A stretch of DNA of 64,000 bases from Sphingopyxis lindanitolerans. Lineage in GTDB: Bacteria; Pseudomonadota; Alphaproteobacteria; Sphingomonadales; Sphingomonadaceae. The stretch covers positions 1,429,251 through 1,493,250 of the forward strand of contig NZ_CM009578.1 of assembly GCF_002993885.1 (NCBI RefSeq). Direction: 5' to 3'. The position numbers were made by a program, and so were the translations under genes. A model generated the notes under the pieces. The model had not been told where the DNA came from. It made no database searches and saw only the letters and a program-made list of their open reading frames with translations. This document shows positions 7,953 to 17,348 of the stretch, piece after piece (position 1 is the first letter of the stretch; each line of letters begins with the position of its first letter).

Positions 7953-9455
7953 CTATTTTGCGTCGCCCGCCCATCGCCTGGTATCGGCGAACGCCCGGCC
8001 CAGCGCGACATGCAGGTCGGCGTCCTCGGCCGCGCCGCCGAGCGGTATCTTGTCCGAAAACGCGTCCGCCGGCTCGTGATAGTCGCTGCCGAGGAATTTT
8101 TCGAGCAACGGCATGTCCGAAAAACTGCCGCCGACCATCAACGCCGTCACGCCCTTCGCGCCGAGCGCCCAGCCGTCCTGGCGCTGGAGGAAGGAATCGG
8201 CCTCGCCATCATCGTCGATCTTGCGGCCTAGTGTCTCCGCGACCGCGCGCACCACCGCGTCATAAGCGGGCTTGCCGCGACCGATCGTCGCGACCGGGGT
8301 GCCGCGCGGCGAAATGGCGATCGTGTCGATGTTGAGCGCGACGATGATGTCGGCGAGCGGCACCACCGGATGGTCGGCGAACCAGCGCGCGCCGAGCAGC
8401 CCCTTTTCCTCCGACGTCGTCGCCATGAAATATATGTCGCGGTCGGGCCGTGCGCCGCCCGCGAGCCGCTTCGCGACTTCGATCAGCACCGCGATGCCGC
8501 TCGCATTGTCGATCGCGCCGTTACAGATGCGGTCTTTCGGATCGTCGGGCGCGCAGATGCCGAGGTGATCCCAGTGGCCGAGGAACAGCACCGCCTTGCC
8601 GTCGGGCTTCGCGCCGGGCAGCTTCGCGATGATATTGTTGCTTTCATAGGAGCGCACGGTCGCGGTGGCGCGGATATCGGCGGTCGCAGACAACGCCGCC
8701 CCGCGATAATCGCCCGCCTGCGCCGCCTCGCGCAACGCGGCGCCATTCTGTCCGGCTTTCCGGAAAAGCGTGTCGGCCGCTGCGGGCGACAGGAAGCCGG
8801 TGACCGGGGCGCCGGATTTCGCCGACGCCAGCCGCGTCACCTTGCCGCCCGCCGCGTCGCGAAGCTGCGGCCAGGGCACCGCGTCGGTCGCGATGACGAG
8901 CACGCCCGCCGCCCCCGCATCGGCGAGCATCTGCCGCCGCTCGCGATAGCGCGGCAATGTGTCGCCGAACGGCGCGCTGTCGAAGAGCATGATCGCGAGC
9001 TTGCCCTTGACGTCGGCGTTGACCCTGCCCGCTCCGTCGACCCCATAGCCGACGAAGACGACCGGCACGCCCGCCAGCGACACCGATGCGTCGCGGCCGG
9101 TCAGGACAATACCGTCGGCGTCGAACGCCAATTCGCCACCGCCGACCCTGAACGTCGCGGTTCCGCCGGTTGCCTGCGTCTCGATCAGCGGCACGCCCTG
9201 GAGCCAGGGGGTGGCGCTGCCCGGAACGGGTTCGAGCCCTGCCTTTGCCCATTCGCCGACGACATAGGCGATGGTGCGATCCTCGCCCTCGGTCCCCGGA
9301 CCGCGCCCCTCGAAAGCGTCGCTGGACAGAATACGGATATGGTCCGCGAGTTCAGCTTCGGTGACCGGCGCGTCGGCATCCTTCGCATAGGTTGCGGGCG
9401 CGATGGCGATCAGGGTGGCGGCCGCGATGACGGCCCGGAATGGGAGGATTTTCAT
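7953..9455 (-). CDS. M28-family zinc peptidase with PA-type insert, secreted
   Basis: The 500-residue protein begins with a Sec signal peptide (about 1-24, ending ATYA). The start at 9455 is chosen because it gives this signal directly; the frame could extend six codons upstream. After an N-terminal domain and a protease-associated insert, the zinc peptidase core shows H294 and D296 (LGHWDHLG), the bridging D316 (GAIDNASG), E349-E350 (TSEEKG) and a late SDYHEP histidine. This is the aminopeptidase/glutamate-carboxypeptidase-like group acting in the periplasm or outside the cell. Substrate unknown. Confidence 0.93.
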   Translation of the reverse strand: MKILPFRAVIAAATLIAIAPATYAKDADAPVTEAELADHIRILSSDAFEGRGPGTEGEDRTIAYVVGEWAKAGLEPVPGSATPWLQGVPLIETQATGGTATFRVGGGELAFDADGIVLTGRDASVSLAGVPVVFVGYGVDGAGRVNADVKGKLAIMLFDSAPFGDTLPRYRERRQMLADAGAAGVLVIATDAVPWPQLRDAAGGKVTRLASAKSGAPVTGFLSPAAADTLFRKAGQNGAALREAAQAGDYRGAALSATADIRATATVRSYESNNIIAKLPGAKPDGKAVLFLGHWDHLGICAPDDPKDRICNGAIDNASGIAVLIEVAKRLAGGARPDRDIYFMATTSEEKGLLGARWFADHPVVPLADIIVALNIDTIAISPRGTPVATIGRGKPAYDAVVRAVAETLGRKIDDDGEADSFLQRQDGWALGAKGVTALMVGGSFSDMPLLEKFLGSDYHEPADAFSDKIPLGGAAEDADLHVALGRAFADTRRWAGDAK

Positions 9456-9542
9456 GGGCTCGCCGCATGGCATGGCCGGGATGGGCAGGCAAGGCGCGTT
9501 CGTCGGACAACGGACGGCGAGCGAAGCAGGTGCCGGATGGGT

Positions 9543-9652
9543 TTCGCGCAGAGGCGCAGAGAGTGCAGAGATTGAAAAATCAACCGTGTCCCCGCGAAGG
9601 CGGGGGAACAGGATGATGTAATTTCTCTGCGCTCTCTGCGCCTCTGCGCGAA
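9543..9652. repeat. 28-bp inverted repeat enclosing a family A palindrome
   Basis: TTCGCGCAGAGGCGCAGAGA... at 9543-9570 pairs with its reverse complement at 9625-9652 with one mismatch. Each arm contains three GCAGAG units. Between them is one family A palindrome (about 9587-9612, CCCCGCGAAGGCGGGG). No gene is present. Confidence 0.8.
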
Positions 9653-9657
9653 TCCTA

Positions 9658-10464
9658 CTATTTTCTTCCCGCCCGCTCTAGCAGCGCGCGCGCCGCGGCG
9701 ACGTGCATGTCCTCGATCATCCGCCCCTCGTGCCGCTGCGCGCCGCCGGTCGCCGCCGCGACCAGCGCCTCGGCCGCGGCGATCTCGCGCGCCGAGGGCG
9801 CGAAGGCGGCGTTGCACGGATCGACCTGCAACGGATGGATCAACGTCTTGCCGTCGAAGCCGAGCCGCCGCCCCTCGCCCGCCTCGACCGCGAAACCCGC
9901 CGCATCGTCGATCGCATTATAGACGCCGTCGAAGCACCACACCCCGCCGGCCCGCGCCGCGAGCACGATCGCCTGGATCGCATGGCTCATCGCGCCGCGA
10001 TCCATCCCATCGGGCAGCTTCAATTCGTGCGCAAGGTCGTTGAGCCCCGCGATCAGCCCGTGCGTCGCGGGGTCGGCGGCGATATCGCGCGCGGCATAGA
10101 TCGCCGCCGGCGTCTCGATCATCGCGAACAGCGGCAGGCCGAGCGCACGCGCCGGATCGAGGTCGGACGGCGCGTCGACCTTGGGCAGCACCACCGCATC
10201 GAGCGCCAGCCCGGCAAGCGCCGCGAGGTCATCCGCCTGATGCTCGCTTCCGGTGCCGTTGATCCGCACCGCGACGCGCTTGCCCTCAAAGCCCGCCGCT
10301 ACCGCCGCGCGCATCGCCGCGCGCGCTTCGCCCTTGCGATCGGCGGGGACCGCATCCTCAAGGTCGATGATCAGCAGGTCGGCGGCAAGCCCCCGCGCCT
10401 TTTCGAGCGCGCGGGCGTTCGAGCCGGGGACATAGAGCAGCGAGCGCGGGGCAAAGTCGGTCAT
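9658..10464 (-). CDS. HpcH/HpaI-family CoA ester lyase (citrate-lyase-beta-like)
   Basis: The 268-residue protein is of the CitE/malyl-CoA lyase-like group that cleaves or hydrolyses beta-hydroxyacyl-CoA esters. It starts RSLLYVPGSN, has the DLEDAV metal-binding stretch (about residues 34-39), RINGTGSE (catalytic Arg near 68), a magnesium-binding Glu in FAMIETPAAI and the GLNDLAHEL segment. The start at 10464 is chosen by alignment to the family N-terminus. It is a stand-alone CitE-like protein with no citrate lyase subunits nearby; similar orphan genes lie in acyl-CoA catabolism. Exact substrate unknown. Confidence 0.9.
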   Translation of the reverse strand: MTDFAPRSLLYVPGSNARALEKARGLAADLLIIDLEDAVPADRKGEARAAMRAAVAAGFEGKRVAVRINGTGSEHQADDLAALAGLALDAVVLPKVDAPSDLDPARALGLPLFAMIETPAAIYAARDIAADPATHGLIAGLNDLAHELKLPDGMDRGAMSHAIQAIVLAARAGGVWCFDGVYNAIDDAAGFAVEAGEGRRLGFDGKTLIHPLQVDPCNAAFAPSAREIAAAEALVAAATGGAQRHEGRMIEDMHVAAARALLERAGRK

Positions 10465-10546
10465 GCGCTTTTCTGTGGCGCAGCCGCCGCATTGCCGCAA
10501 TAAGGAAGGCGGTCGCAGATGTTCATTTTGCAAGAGGGGATGATCG

Positions 10547-11458
10547 ATGGAATTTGCGCTTGCACTCGTGGTGCTGGCTCTGGTGTTCCTGGTCTGGGCG
10601 CTGACGCCGGTCCGGCAGGGCTATGCTTATACGATCGAACGCTTCGGCCGCTACACGCACACCGCACAGCCGGGGCTGAACTTCATCATGCCGATCTTCG
10701 ACCGCGTCGGTCGCAAGGTCAACATGATGGAGCAGGTGCTCGACATTCCGGGGCAGGAGATCATCACCAAGGATAATGCGATGGTCGCGGTCGACGGCGT
10801 CGTCTTTTTCCAGGTGCTCGATGCCGCCAAGGCCGCCTATGAGGTCAGCGATCTTTATCTGGCGATCATGAACCTGACGACGACGAACCTGCGCACCGTG
10901 ATGGGGGCGATGGACCTCGACGAAACGCTATCGAAGCGCGACGAGATCAACACCCGCCTGCTGCACGTCGTCGACGATGCGACGACGCCGTGGGGGGTCA
11001 AGATCACCCGCGTCGAGATCAAGGACATCCGCCCGCCCGCCGACATCTCGAACGCCATGGCGCGGCAGATGAAGGCCGAACGCGAAAAGCGCGCCAACAT
11101 CCTCGAGGCCGAAGGCATGCGCGCCTCCGAAATCCTGCGCGCCGAGGGCGAAAAGCAGGGTCAGATCCTGCAGGCCGAGGGCCGCCGCGAAGCCGCCTTC
11201 CGCGACGCCGAAGCGCGCGAGCGCGAAGCCGAGGCCGAAGCCAAGGCGACGCAGATGGTGTCGGACGCGATCGCGGGCGGCAATGCCCAGGCGATCAATT
11301 ACTTCATCGCGCAGAAATATGTCGAAGCGATCAGCCAGTTCGCGACCAGCCCGAACGCCAAGACGATCCTGTTCCCGGTCGAGGCGACGCAGCTGATCGG
11401 CACCCTCGGCGGGATCGGCGAACTCGCGCGCGACGCGCTCGAACGCAAGGACGCTTGA
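10547..11458 (+). CDS. SPFH-domain (stomatin/QmcA-like) membrane protein
   Basis: A 303-residue slipin-type protein: an N-terminal membrane anchor (about 1-20), then the SPFH/Band 7 domain from [19 protein letters not shown] to about residue 190, then a long Glu/Ala/Arg-rich coiled coil (about 185-240) and a C-terminal oligomerisation region. Such proteins form large ring or cage assemblies at membrane microdomains. The following gene is NfeD, its usual partner: the two reading frames are separated by one base, so they form a classic stomatin-NfeD operon. Confidence 0.93.
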   Translation: MEFALALVVLALVFLVWALTPVRQGYAYTIERFGRYTHTAQPGLNFIMPIFDRVGRKVNMMEQVLDIPGQEIITKDNAMVAVDGVVFFQVLDAAKAAYEVSDLYLAIMNLTTTNLRTVMGAMDLDETLSKRDEINTRLLHVVDDATTPWGVKITRVEIKDIRPPADISNAMARQMKAEREKRANILEAEGMRASEILRAEGEKQGQILQAEGRREAAFRDAEAREREAEAEAKATQMVSDAIAGGNAQAINYFIAQKYVEAISQFATSPNAKTILFPVEATQLIGTLGGIGELARDALERKDA

Positions 11459-11459
11459 G

Positions 11460-11915
11460 ATGGCGGACTGGCTGGCGAATATGGAACCGCATTGGGCGTG
11501 GCTTTCGCTCGGTGTGCTGCTCGCCGCGGCCGAGATCGTCGCGCCGGGTTTCTTTCTCATCTGGCTCGGCGCCGCCGCGATCGTCACCGGCGTCTTCGCG
11601 TGGCTCATTCCGGGGATCGCCGACAGCGTCCCCACGCAGCTCGGCATTTTCGCGATCCTGTCGTTCATCACGCTCTACAGCGCCCGCCGCTGGCTGAAAG
11701 CGAACCCGATTACCTCGACCGACCCGAACCTCAACCAGCGCGCGGGTCGGTTGATCGGCGAGGTGCTGACCTTGACCCAGGCGATCGAGAACGGCCGCGG
11801 CCGCGCCAAGGTCGGCGACGGCGAATGGCCGGTGCATGGTCCCGACGCCGCCGAAGGCACCAAGGTCCGCGTCGTCAGCGCCGACGGCGGCGTGCTGGTG
11901 GTCGAAGCGGCCTGA
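11460..11915 (+). CDS. NfeD-family membrane protein
   Basis: The 151-residue protein has membrane helices at about 15-32, 34-53 and 58-76 and a C-terminal soluble OB-fold (about 88-151) carrying the GRLIGEVLTLTQAIENGRG segment typical of short NfeD proteins. It lacks the ClpP-like protease domain of the long form. The ATG follows the stomatin stop after one base, so translation is coupled. NfeD partners assemble with the SPFH protein and are thought to tune membrane microdomain complexes. Confidence 0.92.
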   Translation: MADWLANMEPHWAWLSLGVLLAAAEIVAPGFFLIWLGAAAIVTGVFAWLIPGIADSVPTQLGIFAILSFITLYSARRWLKANPITSTDPNLNQRAGRLIGEVLTLTQAIENGRGRAKVGDGEWPVHGPDAAEGTKVRVVSADGGVLVVEAA

Positions 11916-11922
11916 TAAAACC

Positions 11923-12020
11923 CGTCATTGCGAGCGAAGCGAAGCAATCTCCAGCTATCGACCTTGCGCAAGGTCGATAGCTGGAGATTGCCGCGTCGCC
12001 TTCGGCTCCTCGCAATGACG
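11923..12020. repeat. Long palindromic intergenic repeat (family B), copy 1
   Basis: A nearly complete 98-bp palindrome starting CGTCATTGCGAGCGAAGCG, with AATCTCCAGCTATCGACCTT in each arm and ending CGCAATGACG. It lies between the convergent nfeD and acetyltransferase genes, where the RNA would form a long hairpin. Related copies are at 36593-36679 and 56954-57048. Confidence 0.85.
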
Positions 12021-12022
12021 GT

Positions 12023-12553
12023 TCATCCCCCCTTGGGCCGCGAATAGATCGCCACCACATGCCCCAGCGCGTCGCTGTCGCCGATGCGGCGAAAGCCGAG
12101 CTTCGCCGCCACGCGCTCCGATGCGGTATTGCCGGGGTCGATGATGCAGCGCACTTCCTTCGCGTCGAGGGTGGCGTCGGCCCAGCCGAGCGCCGCGGTC
12201 ATCGCCTCGGTCGCATAGCCCGCGCCCCAATGGTCGGCGTCGAACGCCCAGCCCGCTTCGGGACAATCCTCGAGCTCGGCGATACCCCGGCAGAAATAGC
12301 TGAGCCCGCCCATGCCGACCAGCGCGTCGCTCGCCCGGTCGGCGAACACCCAATAGCCAAAGCCCATCACCGGCCACAGCCCCGCCGAGCTCAGAAACTT
12401 GCCCCAGCTGACGTCGGGGGTGCGCGGTTCGCCGCCGATGAAGCGGGTGACGCGCGGGTCGGCCCACATCGCGATATGGACGTCCTTGTCCGAAAAGCGC
12501 GTCGGGCGGAGGCGGAGGCGGTCGGTCTCGATGAGCGGGGGCGAGGTGATCAT
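12023..12553 (-). CDS. GNAT-family N-acetyltransferase
   Basis: The 176-residue protein is of the RimJ/RimL-like GNAT group. It opens with PLIETDRLRLRP, contains the core EDCPEAGWAFDADHWGAGYA (acetyl-CoA-binding motif A region, with substitutions) and ends with IIDPGNTASERVAAKLGFRR, typical of motif B. It uses acetyl-CoA to modify an amine on a protein or small molecule; the substrate cannot be told. The start at 12553 is chosen by the family N-terminus; the open frame runs further upstream without homology. Confidence 0.9.
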   Translation of the reverse strand: MITSPPLIETDRLRLRPTRFSDKDVHIAMWADPRVTRFIGGEPRTPDVSWGKFLSSAGLWPVMGFGYWVFADRASDALVGMGGLSYFCRGIAELEDCPEAGWAFDADHWGAGYATEAMTAALGWADATLDAKEVRCIIDPGNTASERVAAKLGFRRIGDSDALGHVVAIYSRPKGG

Positions 12554-12584
12554 TGCTTCGACATGCCCAGCGCGCGGTCGCCGG

Positions 12585-13145
12585 TCAATCGGCCACGAGG
12601 AAATGGTCGAACAGGTCGTGCAGCACCGCCGTGCCATCGACCTGCTGCCTGGCGCGCAACACCGCGAGCGAATCGACGCGCGCCAGCATGTCGGTGTGCT
12701 TCAGCACGACGCGATAATCCGGCCGGTCGGTGAAGCCGTGGAACAGCAGCAGGCAGTCAGGCTTGCCATGGACGATCGCCTGCAACAGGCAGGCGACGCG
12801 AAAGCGTCCGTCGATCAGCACCGCGTCGGGGCTGCCCGAAAGCTGCCGCCATACCGCGACGTGATAGCGCGGCCAGTCGCGCAGACGGCGGCTACCCGCG
12901 GGATAGCCATAGGCGCCGGTCGGCCCGATATCGGCGTGAAAGGGCGTGAAATCGATCGCCGCGCGCGCCAGATTGGCGCCGACCTCGGCCAGCCGCCCCG
13001 CATCGCCGTCGACGCAGACGATCTTCTGCGCCTGCCGCGCCGCGACGAGCGTGCTGTTGCCGCAGCCGAACTGGAGCAGCGAAACGCGGCCCGCGAGCTG
13101 CAATTCGAGCTGCATGATCTCCGCCGCCGTCATCGATGCCTGCAT
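12585..13145 (-). CDS. Small methyltransferase-like (Rossmann) protein
   Basis: The 186-residue product has the layout of a class I SAM-dependent methyltransferase: motif I as LLQFGCGNST (about 23-32), motif II as VCVDGD (about 43-48) and a DAVLIDGRFR segment (about 110). The DGRFR motif is typical of a group of small sphingomonad proteins of unknown target. GGGGA lies five bases before the ATG at 13145. It is upstream of and co-directional with the acetyltransferase gene (31-bp gap). Methyltransferase activity is inferred from motifs alone. Confidence 0.75.
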   Translation of the reverse strand: MQASMTAAEIMQLELQLAGRVSLLQFGCGNSTLVAARQAQKIVCVDGDAGRLAEVGANLARAAIDFTPFHADIGPTGAYGYPAGSRRLRDWPRYHVAVWRQLSGSPDAVLIDGRFRVACLLQAIVHGKPDCLLLFHGFTDRPDYRVVLKHTDMLARVDSLAVLRARQQVDGTAVLHDLFDHFLVAD

Positions 13146-13208
13146 GACGTCCCCTTCCCCACGAGCGAAGGAATATGGGAGAGCGCGGAGCGCGTCCAGA
13201 CAGGACGA

Positions 13209-13232
13209 ATATCCCTGCCTTCGCGGGGATAG
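13209..13232. repeat. Single degenerate family A palindrome
   Basis: ATCCCTGCCTTCGCGGGGAT lies between two genes read in the same direction. Only one half of the usual pair is present. Confidence 0.55.
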
Positions 13233-13237
13233 GCGAA

Positions 13238-14122
13238 TTAGGTCGCAGCCAATTCCGGGCCCGACGAATGCGCGGGCATCAGCGCGTCGGCATAATCGCT
13301 TTCATATTTCTGGATGAGCGCGCGGTCGTCGTGGTTCCAGGGGTGAAAGCCCGGCATGAAATAGGCGAGCCACGGCACGAAGCTGCGGCGCAAGATGCCC
13401 GGCGACCCGAGCAGATACCACCAGATGCGCGCCGACACGCGCCAGCCGGTCAGCCCGTCCTGTTTGAGCAGCACCTTCATCCCCTTGACCCGGCGCGGCC
13501 AGAAGCGGCTGGTGACGACCAGCATCATCAGCGACTTGGCCTTCCAACGCCGCCAGCGGCTCCAGTCCTTCGTCGCGTGGAGCCAGGTGTCGTAGGCGAC
13601 GCCCTTATGCTCGATTTCCTCGATCGCGTGCCATTTCCACAAAGCACCCCATTCGGGTTCGGCGCCCCGGTACATCTTCGGGTCGCGCAGCATCACCGAC
13701 GCCATCATCGCGGTATAATGTTCGAGCGCGATCGTCGCCATCAGGTTGACGATCGCCGGGCGCGTCTTGATGAGGTCGAGGACGTGGCTGACGTCGGCGT
13801 CGAGTTCGGACAGGTCATATCCGGCCTCGGTCGCCTTCTTGTTGAAGACGACATGCTCGCGGCTGTGGATCACTTCCTGCTGGGTAAAGGCGCGGATTTC
13901 CCTCGCGAGCTTGTCGGACACGCCGCCGCGATGCGCCTTTACCGCTTCGATGAACATCGCCTCGCCGCGCGGGAAAGTGACCGACAGCGCGGTGTGGAAG
14001 GCCGATGCGATCGGATCGCCATTCAGCCACCAGCGTCCCTGCCGGTCGTCGCGGCCAAAGCGCCGATCGCGCGGGGTAATCGACAGATCGTCGGGGGTCG
14101 GCGAGCGGGAAAGGCTGGACAT
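13238..14122 (-). CDS. PF10118-type predicted metal-dependent hydrolase
   Basis: The 294-residue protein belongs to the COG3687/PF10118 group annotated as predicted metal-dependent hydrolases; function is not established. The body shows the expected helical, His/Glu-rich pattern: FPRGEAMFIEAV, FTQQEVIHSREHVVFN, IALEHYTAMMAS and WHAIEEIEHKGVAYDTW, which resemble the EEXXH di-iron ligands of four-helix-bundle oxygenases. The start at 14122 is the first ATG with family-like sequence after it. It is divergent from the TetR regulator at 14197, a frequent pairing for this family. Confidence 0.88.
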   Translation of the reverse strand: MSSLSRSPTPDDLSITPRDRRFGRDDRQGRWWLNGDPIASAFHTALSVTFPRGEAMFIEAVKAHRGGVSDKLAREIRAFTQQEVIHSREHVVFNKKATEAGYDLSELDADVSHVLDLIKTRPAIVNLMATIALEHYTAMMASVMLRDPKMYRGAEPEWGALWKWHAIEEIEHKGVAYDTWLHATKDWSRWRRWKAKSLMMLVVTSRFWPRRVKGMKVLLKQDGLTGWRVSARIWWYLLGSPGILRRSFVPWLAYFMPGFHPWNHDDRALIQKYESDYADALMPAHSSGPELAAT

Positions 14123-14177
14123 ATGGTCTGCACCGTCGAAAAGGGGTTGCGGGACGTGGGGACGTCCCATGGGGCAA

Positions 14178-14206
14178 GCGTTAAAGGTTACTTACAGTGG
14201 TGTCAA
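14178..14206 (-). promoter_or_regulatory. Candidate promoter for the PF10118 gene, overlapping the TetR start
   Basis: On the minus strand TTGACA (14206-14201) is followed after 17 bases by TAACGC (14183-14178), a plausible -35/-10 pair. The -35 lies inside the first codons of the divergent TetR gene. The spacer CCACTGTAAGTAACCTT could hold the regulator's site. The prediction is by eye. Confidence 0.4.
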
Positions 14207-14787
14207 TAGCAAGGAAGCGGCTGAGTCCCGAGGAGAGCCGGGCAGCCGCGCTCGAAGCCGCCCGCCAGATCCTGATCGAAAGCGGCCCGCAAGCGGTGAC
14301 GTTGAAAGCCGTCGCGGCGCGCGTCGACCGCACCCACGCGAATCTGCTCCACCATTTCGGGAGCGCCGCGGGGCTGCAACAGGCGCTGATCGGCAAGATG
14401 GCGGCGTTCATCACGACGACGATCCGCGAGACGATCTTTCGCCAGCGCGCGGGCGACCAGAATCCGCGCGAAGTCGTCGACCTGGCTTTCGACGCCTTCG
14501 ACACCGGCGGCGCCGGGGCGCTGGCAAGCTGGATGATCCTGTCGGGCAATGAAAATGCGCTCGACCCGATATTGAAGGCGATCCACGACCTGGTCGAGGA
14601 ACTGCGCGAGGATCATAGCGAGGACGAAGCGCCGATCGAGGACGAGACGATGCAACTTGTGCTGATGGCGCTCGGCGACGCGCTGTTCGGCGGCCCCTTG
14701 TCGCGCGCCCTTGGCGTCCCGCGCAGCCGCGCGCGCGAGATTGCGCTCGAATCGATGCTGCTGCGCGGAATCGGGCGGCGGGACTGA
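14197..14787 (+). CDS. TetR-family transcriptional regulator
   Basis: The 196-residue protein has an N-terminal TetR helix-turn-helix (about 12-58; core TLKAVAARVDRTHANLLHHF) and a divergent ligand-binding C-terminal domain. The start is a GTG codon at 14197 (a second GTG follows directly). It is divergent from the PF10118 gene, with 74 bp between the start codons. By position it should repress that neighbour and itself; a fatty-acid or lipid-related ligand is a guess based on the usual neighbourhood of this pair. Confidence 0.92.
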   Translation: MVSIARKRLSPEESRAAALEAARQILIESGPQAVTLKAVAARVDRTHANLLHHFGSAAGLQQALIGKMAAFITTTIRETIFRQRAGDQNPREVVDLAFDAFDTGGAGALASWMILSGNENALDPILKAIHDLVEELREDHSEDEAPIEDETMQLVLMALGDALFGGPLSRALGVPRSRAREIALESMLLRGIGRRD

Positions 14788-14828
14788 CCGTCCCACCCCT
14801 ATAGACCGCCCGACCCATAATTAGGCAG

Positions 14829-14915
14829 TGCGCTCCCGCGAAGGCGGGAGCGCATCACCGGCCGGTGCCATTTTGAACCCACCGGAGATGGATCCCCGCC
14901 TTCGCGGGGACACAG
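14829..14915. repeat. Paired inverted palindromic repeat (family A)
   Basis: Left arm CGCTCCCGCGAAGGCGGGAGCG with tail CATCACCGG; right arm GATGGATCCCCGCCTTCGCGGGGA in reverse orientation. It lies between the TetR gene and obgE. Confidence 0.8.
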
Positions 14916-14967
14916 GCTGTTTATGGTGTTCGATCGCAAACTAGCCAAATCCCGGCTTTCCGCCTAA

Positions 14968-16020
<1,053 letters not shown>

Positions 16021-16062
16021 GTTCGGGAACGGTCGAAAGCCGAAGTTCCATATCTCATAACA

Positions 16063-16143
16063 TCGTCATTCCCGCGAAAGCGGGAACCCAGAGCGTGCGT
16101 CGGCTGACCCCACGCTGGGTTCCCGCTTTCGCGGGAATGACGA
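16063..16143. repeat. Paired inverted palindromic repeat (family A, GGGAACCCAG subtype)
   Basis: TCGTCATTCCCGCGAAAGCG... at 16063-16097 is mirrored by the arm at 16111-16143, ending CGCGGGAATGACGA. The subtype has CGGGAACCCAG after the stem, matching the palindromes that flank the GIY-YIG gene at 23630. Confidence 0.85.
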
Positions 16144-16241
16144 AGGTGGAGGGAATGACAACTTTCCATCCCTGAACCGCCATTGCGTCTCGCAGGACAT
16201 TCGCATTGGCGCGGGACGCTCTCCGCGCTATCGGCAGCGCC

Positions 16242-17348
16242 ATGACCCTGTTTCCTCCCACCTCCTGCCCGCGCCTGATCGTCAAGATCGGATCGGCCCT
16301 GCTCGTCGATCCCGACGGTGCGGTGCGGCGCGACTGGCTGGTGGGGATCGCCGCCGACATCGCCGAACGGACGAAGGCGGGCCAGCAGATCGCGGTCGTT
16401 TCGTCGGGGGCGATCGCGCTCGGGGCGCGGCGGCTGGGGCTGGCGAAGGGCGGCCGTGCGACGCTGGAGGATGCGCAGGCCGCGGCGGCGACCGGCCAGA
16501 TCGCGCTGAGCCGGGTGTGGGCCGACGTGCTCGGCGCCGAAGGGCTGACCGCGGCGCAGATGCTGGTGACGCTCGGCGACCTCGAACATCGCCGCCGCTA
16601 CCTCAACGCCGCCGCGACGCTCGACCGATTGCTCGGCCTGGGCGTGGTGCCGGTGATCAACGAGAATGACAGCGTCGCGACCGAGGAAATCCGCTTTGGC
16701 GACAACGACCGGCTCGCGGCGCGCGTCGCGCAGGCGGCGGGCGCGGGCGGCGTCGTGCTGCTGTCCGACATCGACGGGCTTTACGATCGCAACCCCGCGC
16801 TCCCCGATGCCCATCATGTGGCGCGCGTCGAGCGGATCGACGCCGCGATCGAGGCGATGGCCGATACCCAGTCGGCATCGGGCATGGGGTCAGGCGGCAT
16901 GGTGTCGAAGATCGCGGCGGCGCGCATCGCCAATGCCGCCGGCGCGCACCTCGCCATCGCGTCGGGGAGGACCCCGCGCCCGCTCTCGACCGACGCACGC
17001 CACACGATCTTCGTCGCCGAAAAGGGAGCGAGCGCGCGCAAGGCGTGGCTCGCGGGCGGGCTGACCGCGAAGGGCCGCCTCACGATCGACGCGGGCGCGG
17101 AAAAGGCGCTGCGCGGCGGTGCCAGCCTGCTCGCCGCCGGAGTCACCGCCGCGACCGGCGCTTTCGTGCGCGGGGATATTCTCGACATCATCGGCCCCGG
17201 CGGCCGCGTCATCGCGCGCGGCCTGTCCGAATATCCGACCAGCGACGCCGCCGCGATCCTCGGCCTTGGCCGCGACGCGCAGGAAGCGGCGCTCGGCTAT
17301 GCGCCGCGCGCCGCGATGGTCCACCGCGACCATATGGTGCTGCTGTGA
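16242..17348 (+). CDS. proB: Glutamate 5-kinase
   Basis: The 368-residue enzyme phosphorylates glutamate for proline synthesis. The amino-acid kinase domain (about 1-255) shows RLIVKIGSALLVD, VVSSGAIALGARRLG, the VPVINENDSVA substrate segment and LLSDIDGLYDRNP. A C-terminal PUA domain (about 275-360) is present. The start at 16242 is chosen because it places the lysine-rich kinase motif at the normal position; the frame is open 12 codons further upstream. Its stop overlaps the GTG start of the next gene (GTGA). proA is not adjacent. Confidence 0.95.
   Translation: MTLFPPTSCPRLIVKIGSALLVDPDGAVRRDWLVGIAADIAERTKAGQQIAVVSSGAIALGARRLGLAKGGRATLEDAQAAAATGQIALSRVWADVLGAEGLTAAQMLVTLGDLEHRRRYLNAAATLDRLLGLGVVPVINENDSVATEEIRFGDNDRLAARVAQAAGAGGVVLLSDIDGLYDRNPALPDAHHVARVERIDAAIEAMADTQSASGMGSGGMVSKIAAARIANAAGAHLAIASGRTPRPLSTDARHTIFVAEKGASARKAWLAGGLTAKGRLTIDAGAEKALRGGASLLAAGVTAATGAFVRGDILDIIGPGGRVIARGLSEYPTSDAAAILGLGRDAQEAALGYAPRAAMVHRDHMVLL

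Noticed and set aside
17045-17344. Upstream extension of the epimerase frame into proB
   Set aside because: Arg-rich out-of-frame reading of proB; the GTG at 17345 fits the Rossmann start.
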